Positions 6,378 to 13,764 of a stretch of DNA of 18,763 nt are shown here, piece after piece. The position numbers and the translations under genes were made by a program. The number at the start of each line of letters is the position of its first letter. The stretch's first letter is position 1. Below the pieces are notes generated by a model, which saw nothing but the letters and a program-made list of their open reading frames with translations, did no database searches and was not told where the DNA came from. The stretch is from a bacterium (GTDB taxonomy: Bacteria > Patescibacteriota > Microgenomatia > Levybacterales > UBA12049), in assembly GCA_021820025.1 (NCBI GenBank), contig JAKAEF010000007.1, forward strand, positions 1 through 18,763, given 5' to 3'.

Positions 6378-7136
6378 ATGTTTACAAAAACAAAGAAAAA
6401 CATTTACGAAGAATTTTCAATTCTACAAACAATTGATAAAAATAAGTTTCCAAATCATATATTTATTATTCCTGATGGTAATGGAAGATGGGCAAAAGAG
6501 CATAATACGTTTGTGACTGCTGGACATAAAAGGGGATTTGAAGTTGCAGAAAAAATAATGAGAGAATTAAGTCAAATCCAAGAGATAAAAATTGTGACTA
6601 TGTGGGGATTCTCTGCAGATAACTGGAAAAGAAGTGAAAAAGAAATTGAAGGATTAATGTATATTTTTGTTCAAGTTCTGAAAAAAGTATTAAAGGAATT
6701 TAATCAGACAAATAGAAGATTTGTTCATATTGGTAGAAAAGATAGAATGCCTAAAAAATTATTAGATCTTATTATAAAAGCAGAAAAAGATACAGAAAAA
6801 AATAGTGGACAAATTATGTGCTTGGCATTAGACTTTAGTGGAGAAGATCAATTTATTCGAATGGTTGATAAGGCAAGACTAATTGATTCAGATGTTCCAA
6901 CAACAAAGGAACTTGTTGATAGTCTTAAAGATGCAAATGGTTTAATTCCCTCGGCAGATTTGCTAATTAGAACTGCAAACGAAAAAAGAACATCTGACGT
7001 TGGTTGGCTTAATGGAATTTCCACAGAATTATTTTTTATTGACAAATTATTTCCTGATATTTCAACAAAAGATATTATTGATGCAATTGTAGATTTTTCA
7101 AAAAGAGAAAGGCGTTTCGGAGCAAGAATTAAATAA
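6378..7136 (+). CDS. uppS: Undecaprenyl diphosphate synthase (cis-prenyltransferase)
   Basis: A 252-residue cis-prenyltransferase that extends an allylic diphosphate with IPP to the long polyprenyl carrier used for peptidoglycan and surface glycans at the membrane. All five family regions are seen: IPDGNGRWAK at 31-40 with catalytic Asp33, AGHKRGFE near 48-55, WGFSADNWKRSEKE at 76-89, and the C-terminal LLIRTANEKRTSDVGWL that carries the RxxxxxR pair. The last motif differs from the usual RTSGEQRLSNFLLWQ: Gly-Glu is replaced by Asn-Glu and the following residues diverge, as is seen in distant UppS proteins. The start lies one base after the stop of the prenyl synthase. It links the mevalonate genes downstream to cell-wall lipid carrier synthesis. 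Confidence 0.92.
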   Translation: MFTKTKKNIYEEFSILQTIDKNKFPNHIFIIPDGNGRWAKEHNTFVTAGHKRGFEVAEKIMRELSQIQEIKIVTMWGFSADNWKRSEKEIEGLMYIFVQVLKKVLKEFNQTNRRFVHIGRKDRMPKKLLDLIIKAEKDTEKNSGQIMCLALDFSGEDQFIRMVDKARLIDSDVPTTKELVDSLKDANGLIPSADLLIRTANEKRTSDVGWLNGISTELFFIDKLFPDISTKDIIDAIVDFSKRERRFGARIK

Positions 7137-7143
7137 GAGCTCT

Positions 7144-7923
7144 ATGAAATTAAAAATATTTCAGCTAAATATGTGGGCAGGAACATATTTTGAGAGGATA
7201 AAACAATATTTACAACAAAATGAATTTGATATTCTTTGTTTTGAAGAAGTTGCTGGAATTGGAACAAAACATGGAAATGTTGATAGTTCAATTGATTGCT
7301 TTGAAGAATTAAAAAATATTCTTAAAAACCATAACGGAAAACTTGCAATTAGCCAATATGATTCTTCAAATCCAAAAACGGGTTATTTTGGTAATGCAAT
7401 TTTTTGGCATAAGGATTTTGCTCTTAAATCAGAAAAAACGATAGATCTTTTTTTAAGAAGAGATCCATTCCCTTCAACTGCAAAATCGTTTGAAGAAGTT
7501 GGACGAAATGCTTTATCTCTAAACTTAGAGAAAAATAATATTGCTTTTACTATAATATGTACTCATTTAGCATTAGCTGGTGGAACAAAGATAGAACAAC
7601 CATTCCAACGTAAACAAAATAAAAAATTAATATCTTATGTCAAAGAAATCAAAACTCCATTTATTCTTACTGGAGATTTTAATATAGATGCAAGCCAACC
7701 AAGTGTTGTTGAATTAGGCAAATATGCAAGCAATTTAACGAAAGAATTTAATGTTAAAAATACAATAGATCCAGAACTTCATAGAAAATGGGAAAGAATT
7801 AAACCTGGGTTTCCTATAGATTTTATATTCGTGAGTCGTCAGATGAAAGTAAGGCAGTTTACTGTATTAGATTCTCATCATCTTTCAGATCACTTTGCTC
7901 TTACCACAACAGTAGAATTGTAA
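7144..7923 (+). CDS. Endonuclease/exonuclease/phosphatase (EEP) family protein
   Basis: A 259-residue metal-dependent phosphodiesterase of the EEP (DNase I/AP endonuclease/sphingomyelinase) fold. Motifs in order: LNMWAG with the metal Asn near residue 9, CFEEVAG with the metal Glu near 36, CTHLALAGG near 139, TGDFNIDA near 176 and the C-terminal SHHLSDHFAL with the catalytic Asp-His. All catalytic positions appear intact. No signal peptide is seen, so it is cytoplasmic. Substrate class (nucleic acid, phospholipid, nucleotide) cannot be decided. It ends the 4757-7923 unit, seven bases after uppS. Its stop codon abuts the stop of the minus-strand membrane-protein gene with no gap and no visible terminator. 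Confidence 0.82.
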   Translation: MKLKIFQLNMWAGTYFERIKQYLQQNEFDILCFEEVAGIGTKHGNVDSSIDCFEELKNILKNHNGKLAISQYDSSNPKTGYFGNAIFWHKDFALKSEKTIDLFLRRDPFPSTAKSFEEVGRNALSLNLEKNNIAFTIICTHLALAGGTKIEQPFQRKQNKKLISYVKEIKTPFILTGDFNIDASQPSVVELGKYASNLTKEFNVKNTIDPELHRKWERIKPGFPIDFIFVSRQMKVRQFTVLDSHHLSDHFALTTTVEL

Positions 7924-8250
7924 TTAGTTGGTATTTGTTCTCCAGAGTGCAAAAAAATAATTTGCCAGTAAATATAATAAAAGAATTTGCCAGAAAGTAA
8001 TAGAGATTAAGACAGTGCTTAGAAAGACAGCAATAATATCTCTTTTAAAACCATACACAGAAACAAGAACTGCTGCAAATCTACCAAAAATAAATAAAAT
8101 AAAAAGACCAAAGAATGGGGTAAAAATGACCGGAAATAAAATAGGTCTTCTTACAACTTTTCTTGTAAACCGCAATGGATAAAATGTTAATCCAAGAAGC
8201 ATCTTTGTCCATACGTAGAGTACATATACAAAAAATAATCTTTTTTTCAT
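7924..8250 (-). CDS. Small multi-pass membrane protein, third gene of the sigma operon
   Basis: A 108-residue protein I do not recognise. It starts with MKKR and has three or four hydrophobic segments: about residues 5-22, 36-55 (possibly continuing to 68) and 72-103. Several basic residues lie between the first two segments (RFTRKVVRR at 27-35), suggesting a cytoplasmic loop. It overlaps the stop of the preceding 77-codon gene as ATGA on the minus strand (8247-8250), so it is translationally coupled to it and belongs to the ECF sigma operon. A role in signalling or envelope stress together with the sigma factor is a guess from context only. Its stop codon is directly adjacent to that of the convergent EEP gene. 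Confidence 0.68.
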   Translation of the reverse strand: MKKRLFFVYVLYVWTKMLLGLTFYPLRFTRKVVRRPILFPVIFTPFFGLFILFIFGRFAAVLVSVYGFKRDIIAVFLSTVLISITFWQILLLYLLANYFFALWRTNTN

Positions 8251-8480
8251 CTACCAGGTCCTCCAAAAATTCGTAAAATGACATTGTCATAAGAATGTCC
8301 AAAACTAAAATGAAAAATAAGTGAAAGAATAAATGCTAAGGGAATTAAAAATCTCCATGGATGATTTCCAAACCAAAAGCAAACAGCCATAAAGATTTTG
8401 GGCATAACCATACCTTTCATAATAGCTTCTTGTTCTTTTGCCCTTTTTTCTAATTGTTTTATAAAATCAGCTTCTTTCAT
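8247..8480 (-). CDS. Small single-pass membrane protein, candidate anti-sigma factor
   Basis: A 77-residue protein with a charged, helical N-terminus (residues 1-28, rich in Glu, Lys and Gln), a hydrophobic stretch beginning near 29 and a clear transmembrane helix around 43-60, then a short tail. Its start overlaps the end of the sigma gene by 14 bases (8467-8480) and its stop overlaps the next gene. A cytoplasmic helical segment tethered to the membrane and co-encoded with an ECF sigma factor is the minimal plan of a membrane anti-sigma factor. It lacks the HxxxCxxC zinc motif of ZAS anti-sigmas and I cannot match it to a named family. Function is therefore inferred from context. Confidence 0.65.
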   Translation of the reverse strand: MKEADFIKQLEKRAKEQEAIMKGMVMPKIFMAVCFWFGNHPWRFLIPLAFILSLIFHFSFGHSYDNVILRIFGGPGR

Positions 8481-9000
8481 ATTTTTCTTTAAATGATTTT
8501 CTTGCTCGAAACAATAAAGATTCTGTTGCCTTAAAAGATAAGTTAAATCTAAGTGCTAATTCTTTCACAGGTACTTTTTCTTCATAATGAAGGCGAAGAA
8601 TTTTTTCATGTGATTTTGACAAATTTTTTAATGTATATTCAATCTTATCCCTAACTTTATCTTTTTCATATTGAAATTCAGGTTGGTGAATCTCTTTATC
8701 AACTAGATCAAAAAATGGGATTTGAGAGAGAAGGACAGATTTTATTTTTTGTTTCCTGTAAAAATCTACTATCTTATGATGCGCAATCGAAAAAAGCCAA
8801 GACGACACATTCTGTTTTTTCTCCAAAAAGCCTAAGGAATCAATTGCTTCAAAAAAAACATCATTAAGTACTTCTTGTACATCTTCTTCCTTGGGAAGTT
8901 TTGATTTTAGATACAAAATGATTTTTGGGCTGTATTCGTGGTAAAATAAGCCTACAGCTTTGGAATCTCCGGAAATGATTCTGTCAATCAAGGAGGCCAT
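8467..9000 (-). CDS. ECF-type RNA polymerase sigma factor (sigma-70 family)
   Basis: A 177-residue group 4 sigma factor with only the two core domains. Sigma-2 covers about residues 15-85: region 2.1-2.2 around YSPKIILYLKSKLPKEEDVQEVLNDVF and region 2.3-2.4 in SSWLFSIAHHKIVDFYRKQK. Sigma-4 covers about 115-172, with LSKSHEKILRLHYEEKVPVKELA and the helix-turn-helix FNLSFKATESLLFRARKSFK. There is no sigma-1.1 or sigma-3 domain. The ATG at 9000 lies exactly six bases after a TGG-TATAAT box. It is divergent from the mevalonate operon, with only 67 bases between the two start codons. The two small membrane proteins downstream overlap it and may control it. Whether it recognises the neighbouring promoters is not known. 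Confidence 0.88.
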   Translation of the reverse strand: MASLIDRIISGDSKAVGLFYHEYSPKIILYLKSKLPKEEDVQEVLNDVFFEAIDSLGFLEKKQNVSSWLFSIAHHKIVDFYRKQKIKSVLLSQIPFFDLVDKEIHQPEFQYEKDKVRDKIEYTLKNLSKSHEKILRLHYEEKVPVKELALRFNLSFKATESLLFRARKSFKEKYERS

Positions 9001-9006
9001 AGCTCT

Positions 9007-9015
9007 ATTATACCA
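9007..9015 (-). promoter_or_regulatory. Extended -10 promoter of the sigma operon, leaderless
   Basis: Read on the minus strand, TGG-TATAAT occupies 9015 down to 9007 and six bases separate it from the ATG at 9000, so +1 should be the A of the start codon. It resembles the other housekeeping-like promoters in the window rather than a distinct ECF promoter. Confidence 0.62.
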
Positions 9016-9032
9016 AACTGCCTCGAATGATT

Positions 9033-9060
9033 TTGTAAAAATTTACGACTATTATATATA
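9033..9060 (+). promoter_or_regulatory. Promoter of the mevalonate operon, leaderless
   Basis: TTGTAA (9033-9038), a 16-base spacer and TATATA (9055-9060) place +1 at about 9067, next to the ATG at 9068. It lies in the 67-base divergent region shared with the sigma operon promoter. No operator-like repeat stands out. Confidence 0.5.
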
Positions 9061-9067
9061 CCCTTTT

Positions 9068-10219
9068 ATGAATATACGAGACTTTTTAACTGTAAAAGAA
9101 AGACGGGAAGCACTAGAAAAAGAAACAAGCATTTCATTAAAAAACATTGCTTCAAGTTATATAGATGAAGAAACTGCTTCTCTTAAAAATTGCGAAAATA
9201 TGATTGGCACTATTCAGGTTCCAGTTGGAGTTGCAGGCCCTCTTCTTGTTAGAAGTAAACTTCAAGAAAGGGAAGTGTATATCCCTTTAGCAACAACAGA
9301 AGGAGCCTTAGTGGCTTCAGTTAGTAGAGGAAGTAAAGCAATTACTCAAAGTAATGGCGCAACTGTAAGAAGTAAGCGCATTGGTATCTCAAGGGCACCA
9401 GTTTTTGTAGTACAAAACTTAGAAGAAGCAGAAGAAACAATAACATGGCTTGATGCTCAAATTCCACTTATTAAAAAAGTCGCAGAAAAAACATCTTCTC
9501 ATTTAAGTTTTCATTCTTTAAAACATTGGTTAGTTGGGAAAAATTTATTTGTACGATTCGTGTTTGATACACAAGATGCAATGGGAATGAACATGGTAAC
9601 TATTGCCGTAACAGAAATTGCTAAAGAGATAGAAAAAAATACTCCTGCAAAGCTTATTGCTGTTTCTGGGAATATGTGTGTTGATAAGAAATCGAATGCA
9701 CTTAATGTTATTGAAGGACGTGGAATTCAAGTCTGGGCAGAAGTAGTTTTACCAAAAAATATAATTTTAGAAACTCTTAAAACATCCCCAGAAAAATTTA
9801 TAGAAGTTATGCAAAGAAAAGTATATATTGGCTCAATTCTTTCCGGCAGTATTGGAGCAAATTCACACGCTGCAAATGTGTTGTCAGCTATTTTTTTAGC
9901 GACAGGACAAGACATAGCACATGTCTCTGAGGCAGCAAGTGTTGTAACTTCAGCAGAATTATTAGAAAATGGTATATACGTTTCTGTTTTTCTGCCTGAT
10001 TTGCCAATTGGAACAGTTGGAGGCGGAACAAATCTTTCAACACAAAAAGAAGCATTACAAATTTTGGGAGTTAGTGGTGGAGACAAAGGAAAAAATGCAG
10101 AAAAATTAGCAGAAATTGTTGGTGCAGCAGTATTAGCAGGAGAAATTTCACTTGTAGCATCATTAAGTACTAATTCGTTAGCAGGTGCTCATAAAAAATT
10201 AGGAAGAGGAGAAAAATAA
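9068..10219 (+). CDS. Hydroxymethylglutaryl-CoA reductase, class I
   Basis: A 383-residue HMG-CoA reductase that reduces HMG-CoA to mevalonate with two NADPH. Catalytic residues are all present: Glu79 in ATTEGAL, Lys207 in VDKKSNALN, Asp282 in TGQDIAHV and His375 in LAGAHKKLGR. The cofactor motif DAMGMNM is at 170-176, and ENMIGTIQVPVGVAGPL (43-59) is the substrate-binding entry of class I enzymes. There is no membrane anchor, as in archaea. I chose ATG 9068 because it directly follows a -10-like TATATA and fits the family N-terminus. An upstream in-frame ATG at 8960 would overlap the divergent sigma gene and both promoters. It is the first gene of the mevalonate operon; its stop shares one base with the next start (TAATG). 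Confidence 0.92.
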   Translation: MNIRDFLTVKERREALEKETSISLKNIASSYIDEETASLKNCENMIGTIQVPVGVAGPLLVRSKLQEREVYIPLATTEGALVASVSRGSKAITQSNGATVRSKRIGISRAPVFVVQNLEEAEETITWLDAQIPLIKKVAEKTSSHLSFHSLKHWLVGKNLFVRFVFDTQDAMGMNMVTIAVTEIAKEIEKNTPAKLIAVSGNMCVDKKSNALNVIEGRGIQVWAEVVLPKNIILETLKTSPEKFIEVMQRKVYIGSILSGSIGANSHAANVLSAIFLATGQDIAHVSEAASVVTSAELLENGIYVSVFLPDLPIGTVGGGTNLSTQKEALQILGVSGGDKGKNAEKLAEIVGAAVLAGEISLVASLSTNSLAGAHKKLGRGEK

Positions 10220-11256
10220 TGGCAAGTATTATTGGATATGGGGCATATGTCCCACGATATAGACTTAAAATAGAAGACATTGCAGATGTTTGGAAAAAAG
10301 AAACAACAGAAATTGTTGCAGGATTGAGAATTATAGAAAAATCGGTTCCTGCTTTTGATGAAGATGCAGTAACGTTGGCTATACCGGCTGCAAAAAATGC
10401 ATTTGCAATGGCAGGAATTAAGCCAACACAGATTGAAAGTGTCTATTTTGGTTCAGAAAGTCATCCCTATGCTGTTAATCCATCATCAACAATTGTTGCA
10501 GAGTATTTAGGAATTGGTAGAAATTTTATGGCAGCAGATTTGGAATTTGCTTGCAAAGCTGCTACAGCTGGTATGCAGGCAACTATTGGACTTATTAATA
10601 GTAAGCAAACCCAATATGGATTGGTTATTGGAAGCGATACTGCACAAGGAAAACCTCATGATATTTTAGAATATACTGCGGCATCCGCAGGAGTAGCTTA
10701 CGTTTTAGGAAATAAGAAAACAGAAGCAATCGCCAATATTTTATATACATCTTCTTATACGTCTGATACGCCAGATTTTTGGAGACGCGATGGTGAAAAA
10801 TATCCTTCTCATTTTGGACGATTTACCGGAGAACCAGCATATTTTACTCATGTTCTATCTGAGGGAAAGAAATTATTAGAACAAAGTAAATTAAAACCTT
10901 CTGATTTTGATTATTGCATCTTTCATATGCCAAACGGTAAATTTCCAAGAGCAGCTGCAAAAAAATTAGGATTTACTCCCGAACAACTTGCCCCATCTTT
11001 AACGGTTGATAAAATTGGCAATCCATATTCTGCGGCAGTATTTTTGGGTCTTTCTGCTGTTTTAGATATTGCAAAACCAAAACAAAAAATCTTTGTTGTT
11101 TCTTATGGATCTGGAGCCGGCTCTGATGGCTTTATTATAGAAACAACAGAACGTATTGTTAAGAAACAAAAAACAAATCAACCAATTATGGAAATGATTT
11201 CTCAAAAAGAATATATTTCATATACACAATATTTAAAACAAACACATACAATATGA
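10219..11256 (+). CDS. Hydroxymethylglutaryl-CoA synthase, archaeal type
   Basis: A 345-residue HMG-CoA synthase that condenses acetyl-CoA with acetoacetyl-CoA. The acyl-carrying Cys112 is in DLEFACKAAT, the thiolase-superfamily His is in FHMPNGKFPRAA and the DFWRRDGEKYPSHFGRFTGEPAYF region holds the substrate-binding acidic residues; the C-terminal SYGSGAGSDGF is also typical. The length and lack of the eukaryotic insertions match the short archaeal enzymes (family seen in Methanothermococcus and halophiles), not the bacterial MvaS of Gram-positive cocci. It has one of the few SD sequences in the operon, GAGGAG at 10206-10211. Its stop overlaps the thiolase start as ATGA. With the thiolase and DUF35 gene it forms the archaeal three-gene complex module. 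Confidence 0.92.
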   Translation: MASIIGYGAYVPRYRLKIEDIADVWKKETTEIVAGLRIIEKSVPAFDEDAVTLAIPAAKNAFAMAGIKPTQIESVYFGSESHPYAVNPSSTIVAEYLGIGRNFMAADLEFACKAATAGMQATIGLINSKQTQYGLVIGSDTAQGKPHDILEYTAASAGVAYVLGNKKTEAIANILYTSSYTSDTPDFWRRDGEKYPSHFGRFTGEPAYFTHVLSEGKKLLEQSKLKPSDFDYCIFHMPNGKFPRAAAKKLGFTPEQLAPSLTVDKIGNPYSAAVFLGLSAVLDIAKPKQKIFVVSYGSGAGSDGFIIETTERIVKKQKTNQPIMEMISQKEYISYTQYLKQTHTI

Positions 11257-12407
11257 AAATACAAATTTTAGGAACAGCAACGACAAAATTTGGAGAGCTA
11301 TGGGGAGTCTCTCCAAGAACAATGGCACGAGAGGCAATTCAGAATGCAGTTGTAGCATCGGGATTAAAACCATCAGATATAGATGCAATTTTTGTTGGTA
11401 ATATGTTGTCTGGAATTTTAGGTAATCAAGCAAATCTTGGCTCTTTAGTAACAGAAGAATTAGGAGAATTTAAACCATCCCTTCGAGTGGAAGGAGCTTG
11501 TGCATCAGGGGGATTAGCACTAAATACGGCAATAAATAGTTTGCTTTCTGGACAATATAAAACAGTATTAATAGTAGGTCTTGAAAAGATGACAGATCAC
11601 AATAGCGATGATGTTACAGCGGGACTTATGGCGGCAGGATCTGATGAAGAAAGAATTGCAGGAGCTACTTTCCCTGGTCTTTATGCATTAATGGCTCGGG
11701 CATACATGCAAAAATATGGTATTACAGAAGAATTGTTGGCAAGTGTTTCTGTAAAAAATCATTATCATGGAACGTTTAATCCAAAAGCACAATTTCAAAT
11801 GGCAATAACAGTTACAGATGTTATGAGAAGTTCTAAGGTTGCAGACCCGCTAAAACTTTTGGATTGTTCTCCCATTTCAGATGGGGCAGCAGCTGTTGTT
11901 ATTACATCAGAACCATCTAAAAAATTTGCAAAAAAACCCGTATACATAACAGCCAGTGAAGTTGCAACAGACACATTAAGTTTTTATGAAAGATCTTCTT
12001 TTACTTCTTTGGCTGCTGTTGTTAACGCTTCTGCAAAAGCATACAAAAAAGCAGGAGTAACTTCTGAAGATATAGATGTTGCAGAAATTCATGATTGTTT
12101 TTCTATCGCAGAAGTTGTTGCGACCGAGGACTTAGGATTTTCAAAACGGGGAAAGGCAGCAAAAGATATTGCTGAAGAAAAATTTACCCTAGGAAAGGGG
12201 AAACTTATTACTAATCCTTCAGGAGGTCTTAAATCATGTGGTCATCCAGTTGGGGCAACTGGGATAAAACAAATTGTAGAAATTACTGAACAATTACGGG
12301 GAGAAGCAGGAAAAAGACAAGTACCCAATGCTAGAGTTGGTTTAACACATAATGTTGGTGGAACAGGTACCGTTGCAGCAATTCATATATTGCAAACAAA
12401 ACTATGA
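11253..12407 (+). CDS. Acetyl-CoA C-acetyltransferase (thiolase), archaeal SCP2-like type
   Basis: A 384-residue thiolase that makes acetoacetyl-CoA from two acetyl-CoA, the first step of the pathway. The nucleophile is Cys83 in VEGACASGG, the catalytic His is His280 in EIHDCFSIAE and the second-cysteine loop reads SCGHPVGATG at 328-337 with His331. GGTGTVA lies near the C-terminus. Order and pairing with an archaeal-type HMG-CoA synthase and a DUF35 protein indicate the archaeal acetoacetyl-CoA thiolase, which works in a complex so that acetoacetyl-CoA is passed directly to the synthase. The thermodynamically unfavourable thiolase step benefits from this. It overlaps both neighbours by four bases (ATGA), with no SD. 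Confidence 0.9.
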   Translation: MKIQILGTATTKFGELWGVSPRTMAREAIQNAVVASGLKPSDIDAIFVGNMLSGILGNQANLGSLVTEELGEFKPSLRVEGACASGGLALNTAINSLLSGQYKTVLIVGLEKMTDHNSDDVTAGLMAAGSDEERIAGATFPGLYALMARAYMQKYGITEELLASVSVKNHYHGTFNPKAQFQMAITVTDVMRSSKVADPLKLLDCSPISDGAAAVVITSEPSKKFAKKPVYITASEVATDTLSFYERSSFTSLAAVVNASAKAYKKAGVTSEDIDVAEIHDCFSIAEVVATEDLGFSKRGKAAKDIAEEKFTLGKGKLITNPSGGLKSCGHPVGATGIKQIVEITEQLRGEAGKRQVPNARVGLTHNVGGTGTVAAIHILQTKL

Positions 12408-12706
12408 AAGTAACGCCAGTAAAACTTTGGAGAAGACAAAAAGAAACAAGTTCCTTAATTGGGAAAAAAGGACATATTTTGCTATGGACAATTATTAGAG
12501 TTCCGGCAAAATCTTTTGGACAACAAGCACCATATCCTGTGGTTGTTGTTGAGTTGGAAGGTGGGCAAAGGATGGTCGGACAGTTAGTAGATTGGCAAGA
12601 AAAAGATTTGCGTGTTGGAACAAACGTAATAGCAGTTTTACGAAGATTAAGAACAGAAGAAAAAGCGGATGTTATCTCGTATAACATTAAATTTAAACCT
12701 CTATGA
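12404..12706 (+). CDS. DUF35 OB-fold protein lacking the zinc ribbon
   Basis: A 100-residue protein with the OB-fold of DUF35 proteins: GHILLWTIIRVP (23-34), PYPVVVVELEGGQRMVGQLVD (43-63) and LRVGTNVIAVLRRLR (69-83), ending YNIKFKPL. In the archaeal complex this protein bridges thiolase and HMG-CoA synthase and provides a shared CoA-binding site. Normal members have an N-terminal rubredoxin-like zinc ribbon with two CxxC pairs between the leading helix and the OB fold. Here the helix (VKLWRRQKETSSLIG) runs straight into the OB fold, and the protein has no cysteine at all. It is therefore a shortened scaffold. Position between thiolase and mevalonate kinase, with ATGA overlaps on both sides, supports a function in the complex. 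Confidence 0.85.
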   Translation: MKVTPVKLWRRQKETSSLIGKKGHILLWTIIRVPAKSFGQQAPYPVVVVELEGGQRMVGQLVDWQEKDLRVGTNVIAVLRRLRTEEKADVISYNIKFKPL

Positions 12707-13764
12707 TAGCAGTCTCAGCACCAGGGAAAATTCATCTTCTTGGAGAGCATAGTGTTGTCTATGGAAAACCTGCAATATTAACAGCTGTAGATAGGAGAAC
12801 AACGATAACACTCACAGAAAGAAGAGATGATTTTGTTGTAATAACTACTCCAGATTTATCCCAAACTGCAAAATTAACACAGGAACAAATTATTGAAAAG
12901 ACCGTCCATGCGAGACGAATTTGGGAAGAATTTACAAAAACAAATAATAAAAATTTACTCCAAACTATTACTGCAACACCCATTGATTTTGCAATTCTAG
13001 CAATTGGAGAATCTCTTTTACATTTTAGTAGAAAATTATCAAAAGGGCTTGCCTTTTCTGCAAACTCAACAATTTTTCAGGGAAGCGGTATGGGTTCTTC
13101 TTCTGCTTTGGCTGTTGCAATAGCAGGAGCATTTTCTGTTTTTTTTAATCAAAAATTGGATAAAGAAATAATTAATACTATTGCATTTGAAACAGAAAAA
13201 AAACGTCATGGATTTCCTTCTGGTGGAGATAATACAGCAAGTACTTACGGAGGATTTATTTGGTATCAGAAAAATGATAAAGAAAAAACAATAAAAAATC
13301 TTCCAATTTCTTTGTCAAAAAATATCCAGCAATCATGTTCTCTGCTTTTTACCGGAAATCCCATCGAAACTACAGGAGATATGGTTTCTTTTGTGAGAAA
13401 GCAATATGAAGATCAAAAAGAAAAGGTGGACCATATATTTTCTGACCAATCTGATTTAGTTATTAAATTAAAAAGTGCTTTAGAAAGAGATGATTTAGAA
13501 GAAATAAAAAAAATAATAACAAATGGGGAACGAAATTTAGAGAAAATTGGAGTAGTCTCACCAGCATCGCAAAAAATTATGAGAGAAATAGAGAAACTAA
13601 AAGGGGCTGCAAAAATATGTGGAGCTGGTGGAATTAAAAAATCATCAGGAGTAATTTTGGTAGTTCATCAAGATCAAAAAATGATACAGAAAATTGCTAA
13701 TTATAATAATATTATTTATTCTCCAGTTGCATTAGGACAAGAAGGAGTAAGAATAGAAAAATGA
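12703..13764 (+). CDS. mvk: Mevalonate kinase (GHMP family)
   Basis: A 353-residue GHMP kinase that phosphorylates mevalonate at O5. Motif 1 is SAPGKIHLLGEHSVVYGKPA (5-24), the ATP loop is GSGMGSSSA (127-135) and motif FPSGGDNTASTYGG (171-184) carries the catalytic Asp176, as in the PSGIDNTVSTYGG signature of mevalonate kinases. The C-terminal motif is KICGAGGIKKSSG. Among the two kinases in this operon, the substrate motif of this one fits mevalonate kinase best. It overlaps both neighbours as ATGA. Feedback control by farnesyl diphosphate is known for some mevalonate kinases, but nothing in the sequence lets me judge it here. Confidence 0.85.
   Translation: MIAVSAPGKIHLLGEHSVVYGKPAILTAVDRRTTITLTERRDDFVVITTPDLSQTAKLTQEQIIEKTVHARRIWEEFTKTNNKNLLQTITATPIDFAILAIGESLLHFSRKLSKGLAFSANSTIFQGSGMGSSSALAVAIAGAFSVFFNQKLDKEIINTIAFETEKKRHGFPSGGDNTASTYGGFIWYQKNDKEKTIKNLPISLSKNIQQSCSLLFTGNPIETTGDMVSFVRKQYEDQKEKVDHIFSDQSDLVIKLKSALERDDLEEIKKIITNGERNLEKIGVVSPASQKIMREIEKLKGAAKICGAGGIKKSSGVILVVHQDQKMIQKIANYNNIIYSPVALGQEGVRIEK

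Noticed and set aside
8960..9067. Longer HMG-CoA reductase reading frame starting at 8960
   Set aside because: It would overlap the start of the divergent sigma gene and both promoters; the family sequence begins after ATG 9068, which follows a -10-like box.
9727..10086. 119-codon minus-strand frame within HMG-CoA reductase
   Set aside because: A shadow of a conserved gene; composition is dictated by the opposite strand.
12331..12687. 118-codon minus-strand reading frame opposite the thiolase/DUF35 junction
   Set aside because: It is antisense to well-recognised genes, has no promoter or SD and no recognisable domain.
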